This document shows, in pieces, positions 60,004-64,000 of a stretch of 64,000 bases of DNA (position 1 is its first letter; every line of letters begins with the position of its first letter). This stretch comes from Planctomycetota bacterium (lineage in GTDB: Bacteria > Planctomycetota > GCA-002687715). The notes beneath the pieces are model-generated. The model saw nothing but the letters and a program-made list of their open reading frames with translations. It did not search any database and was not told the DNA's origin. Position numbers and translations under genes: made by a program. The DNA is taken from the NCBI GenBank assembly GCA_009691765.1, contig SIAO01000008.1, forward strand, positions 1-64,000, in the 5' to 3' direction.

Positions 60004-61281
60004 TTAGCGCTGCTCGCCGCAGTCCCCGCACTGACCCGAACGCGTCCAGCGCACACGAACCCGCATGTTTTGAGGTTGAATCCGAGTATTCAACAAAGTG
60101 CCGAAATCCACCATGATCATCCCGACTTTGACAGGCATCGGTGCGCTCACGTTCCCCTGCTGAACAAAGATGATGGGCCCGATCACAGGGTCGTCTCGGA
60201 GGCGGTCGATGTGTTCCCCCGGCAGAATCAAAGCCTCGCCCGAGAGCATGACCAGCGAAGAGGCACCCACTTGCCCGCAGCGACGCAGGCATTCCGCTTC
60301 CATGTAGCGCGCGAGTTGTTCTATGCGCGATGTATGCGGCGGCTGCGTGCCATTACTTTGCTGTACGCGCAAACGCGCAAAGCCAGCGCGCGCTTCGGCA
60401 GGATGTGCCTGTAGCAGATTCGCATGAGCCTGCATGAAACGCGACACATCCTGCGACGCACGACCTTGCGCGGGCATCGTGGACTTTTCTGCCATTTCGC
60501 TTTGGCACGCTTGCTTCAAGGCTTTGTGACCTTCGTTGGAAGTGAACCACACGCCGTGAGGGATGCTCGCCGTCAATTCCGACAGTGAACCTGCCGCCGC
60601 CCAGAAGCGACTTGCACCCACCACTGCCTGGAGATTCCCGACAGTGTGGCCGCCCTGCTCCAACTGTTGTCGCAGTGCACGTGAGCACGCACGCCATTCA
60701 CGCAAGTATTCGCGCGTTGCGCTGGCTTCCGGCAAATCGGCGCACCAACTACTCCGCTGAGATTGCGATTCAAGTATTTCGGCATCCAACAGACACAGTT
60801 GTTTGTCCAACAACAAATCCGCTTCTTCGCCAGCCTCTGGTGGCATGGCCATGATTTGACGACCGAGCAAAACCGCCGCCTCGTTGTGGTCCTTCAGGCG
60901 CTGAGGGAAAAGCCCTGCTGCGAGCACGGGAGTCGCGGGTTGCACGCCGGCGGATGTTGGCTGCGAATCGCGGCCCAATTGAAAAGCCGCCAGACTGCAC
61001 AACACGAGAACCAGCGCAGCAGCAGCGCCAGTGCGCCATTGCGAAAAGCTCCACCGAACCGTATGCGGCTGAGCGAGAACCAAAGGAGGCACGACAACGT
61101 CTGACGCGAGCAACCGACGCGCGCTCGATTGCATCGTCCGGTAGCCGCGCAGCGTTTCAGCGCAAGCCGCACACGCCTCGACGTGCTGCCTGAGCGCGAG
61201 CTTCGGCTCGGCTGCAAGCCGACCGTCCAAGTCTTCAGAGAAATGACCACGAGCTTGTTGGCAGTTGAGGGGATCCATCAC
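60004..61281 (-). CDS. Membrane anti-sigma factor with zinc-finger and large extracytoplasmic domain
   Basis: The 425-residue protein begins with an anti-sigma zinc finger: Cys7, His33, Cys37 and Cys40 (CQQARG then HVEACAAC), which holds the sigma factor. One membrane segment spans about 84-102 (TGAAAALVLVLCSLAAF). The rest, about 320 residues, lies outside the cytoplasm and has no recognised domain; it ends with paired Cys (GQCGDCGEQR). It overlaps the sigma gene by 4 bases, so the two are co-translated. The large outer domain probably senses an envelope signal. Confidence 0.85.
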   Translation of the reverse strand: MMDPLNCQQARGHFSEDLDGRLAAEPKLALRQHVEACAACAETLRGYRTMQSSARRLLASDVVVPPLVLAQPHTVRWSFSQWRTGAAAALVLVLCSLAAFQLGRDSQPTSAGVQPATPVLAAGLFPQRLKDHNEAAVLLGRQIMAMPPEAGEEADLLLDKQLCLLDAEILESQSQRSSWCADLPEASATREYLREWRACSRALRQQLEQGGHTVGNLQAVVGASRFWAAAGSLSELTASIPHGVWFTSNEGHKALKQACQSEMAEKSTMPAQGRASQDVSRFMQAHANLLQAHPAEARAGFARLRVQQSNGTQPPHTSRIEQLARYMEAECLRRCGQVGASSLVMLSGEALILPGEHIDRLRDDPVIGPIIFVQQGNVSAPMPVKVGMIMVDFGTLLNTRIQPQNMRVRVRWTRSGQCGDCGEQR

Positions 61282-61910
61282 ATCTCGATTCCGGTTTCAT
61301 CCAAGTGCTGTTTCATGTTCTCGTACACCTGCTCTCGCGCGCGCGACAAACGGGAAGAGACCGTCTTGATGGGGCATCCGATAATCTTCGCTGCCTCTTC
61401 GTAGGAGAGCTCTTGCACAGCGCACAGGAGAAACACAAGGCGCAGCTTTGGTGACAGTCGTGCCACCTGCTGCTCAAGGAGCGTCGCGAATTCGTTGGAT
61501 TGGGATTGTTCCCAAGGGCTAGGCGATGACAGGTCTGCCACTTGCACTTCGTCGCTTTCGACGTCGCCATATTCACCACCAATAGCCACGAGCGGCAGAC
61601 GGCGACGGCGCAAATGGTCGATGCAAGCGTTGCGCGCAATCGTGAACAACCAAGTGGACAGGTGCGCGCTCGGATCAAACGTCTCTGACTTGCGATAGAC
61701 CTTCAAGAACACTTCTTGCAAGAGGTCATCGCCGCTGTCACGGTCGCCGACATAGCGCGAAATGAACGCACGCACTCTGGGCGCGAAGAGGAGGTAGAGC
61801 TGGTCGAAAGCGTGGCGGTTCCCTGCCACGAATGCGGCCATCAACTCCTCGGCATTAGGCTCCGTGGGGTGTGTTTTCACGCTCACTAGGGACTCTTGCA
61901 TCATCAACAT
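61278..61910 (-). CDS. ECF-type RNA polymerase sigma factor
   Basis: This 210-residue sigma-70 family protein has region 2 (about 30-100: FDQLYLLFAPRVRAFISRYVG, DLLQEVFLKVYR, LSTWLFTIARNACIDHLRRRR) and region 4 (about 140-200: LSPKLRLVFLLCAVQELSYEEAAKIIGCPIKTVSSRLSRARE, split by description). Regions 1 and 3 are absent, as in ECF factors. Its activity is expected to be held by the anti-sigma in the overlapping downstream gene. Its own promoter should lie in the 91-base gap before 62,002; I cannot pick a -35/-10 pair with confidence. Confidence 0.93.
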   Translation of the reverse strand: MLMMQESLVSVKTHPTEPNAEELMAAFVAGNRHAFDQLYLLFAPRVRAFISRYVGDRDSGDDLLQEVFLKVYRKSETFDPSAHLSTWLFTIARNACIDHLRRRRLPLVAIGGEYGDVESDEVQVADLSSPSPWEQSQSNEFATLLEQQVARLSPKLRLVFLLCAVQELSYEEAAKIIGCPIKTVSSRLSRAREQVYENMKQHLDETGIEM

Positions 61911-62001
61911 AGGAGCCGTCCGGTCGACAAGGCCCCATACGAGCAGGGTGGCATCCTACTCCGTGACCGATGCCCAAACCTCGAAGGCGAAAAACTGCGC
62001 G

Positions 62002-63105
62002 CTAAAGCAGCTTCGCGAGAGCCTGAACCACCTCAACCTGCTCGGCTTCTCTCAATCCCGGCGCGATGGGAAGTGCCAGCACTTCGCGCGAGGCCTGCTC
62101 TGCCACGGGGAAATCGCCGGGCCGATGCCCAAGAAAGGCGCAACAAGGTTGGAGAGAAAGCGGCAAGGGGTAGTACACGGCAGCGCCGATCGCAGCGCGC
62201 TTCAAGCCCTGCAACACAGCGTCTCTGCGCTCGGGGATGCGCACCACATATTGATGCACACTGTGGCCGGCATCGATCAGCGGCAACCTCAAGCGACCTT
62301 CGAGGCCTGCAGTCGCGAACAGCGCCGCGTAGCGCTGTGCATTGGCACGACGCTCCGCTTGCGCCGCATCAAGAAACGGAAGCGACGCGAGCAACACCGC
62401 TGCCTGGATTGTGTCCATGCGAAAGTTGCCGCCAAGCTCCACATGTTCGTAGGGCGCAGCTTGGCCGTGAGCGCGCATACGTCGCAGCCGCACCGCGAGC
62501 GCGGCATCGCGGGTTGTCACGAGACCTGCGTCCCCCGCAGCGCCGAGGTTTTTCGTGGGGAAAAAAGAGAAGCACCCGATGCGGCCTATCGTGCCCGCGA
62601 GGCGACCAGCTTGGTCGCGACTATCCAACGCTTGGCAGGCATCTTCAATGATCGGGATTTGCGGAAGTGCGTCCTGCCAGGGCGCAAGCTCCATGCACGC
62701 TCCAAAAAGATGCGCGGGCAACAGAGCTCGTGCAGCAGCGCACTGACGCAGATCTGCAGCAGCGAGATTCATGCCGTAATGCTCAGGCTCAATGTCGACG
62801 AAATGGGGGCGCGCGCCAAGACGCAGCAGAACCCCAACGGTGGCGAAGAACGAAAATGGCGTCGTGACCACTGTGTCGCCGCGCTCCACACCGCACGCCA
62901 TGAGTGCCATGGTGAGCGCATCGGTTCCGCTGGAAACACCCACAGCATGCACGTCGCCCAAGCGCTGGCCGGCGGCGTTTTCAAACGCGGACACTTCCGC
63001 ACCAAGAATGAAGCGTTTGTGTTCGAGCACACGCAACACCGCATCGCGGATGGCTTCCGCCTGCGCGGCAGGCATGCGTTGAAAATCTACAAACGGGACA
63101 GTCAT
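62002..63105 (-). CDS. DegT/DnrJ/EryC1/StrS sugar aminotransferase (WbpE-like)
   Basis: The 367-residue PLP enzyme has VGVSSGTDALTMAL (phosphate loop), the Asp in IIEDACQAL and the Schiff-base lysine in FSFFPTKNLGAAGDAG (Lys185). It transaminates a UDP-3-keto sugar. The C-terminal GAAVYYPLPLSLQPC segment is characteristic of the WbpE/DegT group that makes 2,3-diamino sugars. It is the third gene of a set with an N-acetyltransferase and a dehydrogenase, separated from the acetyltransferase by 21 bases. Confidence 0.9.
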   Translation of the reverse strand: MTVPFVDFQRMPAAQAEAIRDAVLRVLEHKRFILGAEVSAFENAAGQRLGDVHAVGVSSGTDALTMALMACGVERGDTVVTTPFSFFATVGVLLRLGARPHFVDIEPEHYGMNLAAADLRQCAAARALLPAHLFGACMELAPWQDALPQIPIIEDACQALDSRDQAGRLAGTIGRIGCFSFFPTKNLGAAGDAGLVTTRDAALAVRLRRMRAHGQAAPYEHVELGGNFRMDTIQAAVLLASLPFLDAAQAERRANAQRYAALFATAGLEGRLRLPLIDAGHSVHQYVVRIPERRDAVLQGLKRAAIGAAVYYPLPLSLQPCCAFLGHRPGDFPVAEQASREVLALPIAPGLREAEQVEVVQALAKLL

Positions 63106-63126
63106 CGTGGATTCAACCGGTATGTC

Positions 63127-63708
63127 TCAAACGCCCGCGTTCTGACGCAAGCCATCAAAGTCGCGCGAGTATTCGCGCCCACAACTGGCACACGACAGCG
63201 GCGGACCCAGTTTTTCGCCGCAACGGCACACGAATCCAAGAGGTCGCGCCGGAACGCCAGCGACCAGCACAAACGGTGCGACCGAATGTGTGACCACCGC
63301 ACCGGCTGCGATGAAAGCTCCTTCTCCGAGTCTGACACCGCAGATGATCGTCGCATTGGCGCCAATGCTGACGCCGGAGCCCACATAGGTGTTTTCGTAG
63401 CGATCGCGCCTAGGAAACGCCGCGCGCGGGCGTGTGACATTGGTGAACACTGCCGAAGGACCAACAAAAACATCGTCTCCGAGCAGCACTCCGTCGTACA
63501 GACTGACATTGTTCTGGATGCGACAGCCACGCCCGATGCGCACACTGCCGGCCACAAAAACGCCTTGACCCAGCACGCAATCAGCGCCGATTTCAGCACC
63601 GCGCATCACATGACAATGGCGCCAGATCTTCGTGCCGCTGCCGACGACAGCTCCAGCTTCCACTTCTGCTGCGGGGTGAACGAAGACTGATGCGTCACTC
63701 ATGGGCAC
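63127..63708 (-). CDS. Hexapeptide N-acetyltransferase (WbpD/WlbB-like) with zinc-ribbon tail
   Basis: The 193-residue protein is a left-handed beta-helix acyltransferase with many hexapeptide turns (IGADCVLGQGVFVAGSV, IGRGCRIQNNVSLYDGV, IGANATIICGV). The acceptor loop FTNVTRPRAAFPRRD is characteristic of WbpD-type enzymes that acetylate the 3-amino group of UDP-2-acetamido-3-amino-glucuronate. The C-terminal CRCGEKL and CASCGREY form a small zinc-ribbon seen in part of this family. It overlaps the dehydrogenase gene by 10 bases. Confidence 0.88.
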   Translation of the reverse strand: MPMSDASVFVHPAAEVEAGAVVGSGTKIWRHCHVMRGAEIGADCVLGQGVFVAGSVRIGRGCRIQNNVSLYDGVLLGDDVFVGPSAVFTNVTRPRAAFPRRDRYENTYVGSGVSIGANATIICGVRLGEGAFIAAGAVVTHSVAPFVLVAGVPARPLGFVCRCGEKLGPPLSCASCGREYSRDFDGLRQNAGV

Positions 63709-64000
63709 CCAGCCTCGAGCGCAACGCAGTCAAGCGCAATACCGCCTTCCAGCAAACTCTGACGCGCCGTCTCCAACACCCGCAACACTTCGAGACCGTG
63801 TCGCGCGCCTGTCAGCGGCTCGGCACGATCCTCCATGCGCGCCACAAAATGGGCCAACTCATTCGCGAGTGGTTCCTCGCGCGGAAACTCGATGCACCGC
63901 CCTTGGTCGCGCGCTGCCACATTCAACGTGCCGCCAGCAATGGCGCCAGCATCAAACAAAGTGAGGCTGCCGCCCATGCGATCGTCCGTGAATGCGGCCA
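63699..64000 (-). CDS. GFO/IDH/MocA-type dehydrogenase, C-terminal part (WbpB-like), cut by window edge
   Basis: The frame is open from the window edge to the stop at 63,699 and shows the last 100 residues of an oxidoreductase: a beta strand (GGSLTLFDAG), FPREEPLANELAHFVARM and the closing helix HGLEVLRVLETARQSLLEGG. This is the usual end of NAD-dependent UDP-sugar 3-dehydrogenases of the WbpB/WlbA kind. The NAD-binding domain lies outside the window. It heads the transcription order dehydrogenase, acetyltransferase, aminotransferase. Confidence 0.8.
   Translation of the reverse strand, partial: AAFTDDRMGGSLTLFDAGAIAGGTLNVAARDQGRCIEFPREEPLANELAHFVARMEDRAEPLTGARHGLEVLRVLETARQSLLEGGIALDCVALEAGCP

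Noticed and set aside
61864..63690. A 608-residue plus-strand frame opposite the aminotransferase and acetyltransferase genes
   Set aside because: It has His/Arg/Cys-rich low-complexity composition without motifs, and both opposite-strand genes are conserved enzymes.
1..64000. CRISPR array, transposase, integrase or prophage genes
   Set aside because: No regularly spaced repeats, no DDE or tyrosine/serine recombinase motifs and no phage structural proteins were seen on reading the translations.

Overview
The window is GC-rich bacterial chromosome, most likely from a planctomycete. The evidence is the family content: a DUF1549/DUF1553 cytochrome next to a DUF1501 protein, a giant PVC-type haem-binding fusion protein, DUF1080 proteins, a one-cysteine-type sulfatase with a formylglycine-generating enzyme, FG-GAP secreted proteins, and the CotH/VTC/DUF4956 trio. 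Many secreted proteins share a C-terminal beta-rich module. This assignment rests on gene families, not on a database search.

Layout. 1-1.65 kb: the tail of a secreted protein, a decayed RecG-like/AlbA_2 fragment and a lipoprotein MsrB. 1.7-8.1 kb: a tightly packed seven-gene operon, lutABC followed by an SDR dehydrogenase, an FAH-family hydrolase, an enolase-superfamily dehydratase and a lactonase-type amidohydrolase. This fits a non-phosphorylating deoxy-sugar (L-fucose or L-rhamnose type) route that releases pyruvate plus L-lactate, with LutABC oxidising the lactate. 8.2-20.8 kb: a frameshifted secreted protein, NADP-isocitrate dehydrogenase, a Tat-exported TIM-barrel isomerase, a GT-C membrane protein, DUF1080 and BtuF-like lipoproteins, an arylsulfotransferase-like protein, HrpB and a GT4 glycosyltransferase. 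21-28.7 kb: a secreted M1 peptidase, a divergent FGE/sulfatase pair, an HExxH protein and an FG-GAP protein. 28.8-34.6 kb (minus strand): DUF4956, VTC and CotH, then a TSUP transporter and an APC permease. 34.7-41.6 kb: an RND metal-type efflux cluster (His-rich small protein, adaptor, pump, outer-membrane channel), bordered by a broken membrane-protein gene and tRNA-Arg(CCT). 42.6-54.2 kb: PSD1/DUF1501 pair, a solitary N6 DNA methylase and the 1754-residue fusion protein. 54.2-59.9 kb (minus strand): tRNA-Met, a CysQ-like phosphatase, class I aldolase, a five-haem cytochrome, DAHP synthase and a badly damaged VIT/VWA gene. 60-64 kb (minus strand): ECF sigma and membrane anti-sigma, then a diacetamido-sugar (WbpE/WbpD/WbpB-like) set running off the edge.

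How genes work together. The strongest functional unit is the lut/deoxy-sugar operon. The sulfatase and its lipoprotein FGE could supply desulfated sugars to such a route, but no glycoside hydrolase is visible here, so that link is speculative. Four loci carry frameshifts or deletions (0.6-1.1, 8.28, 41.67 and 58.2-59.9 kb). The first and last show multi-base lesions that look like true decay; the two single-base ones could be sequencing errors.
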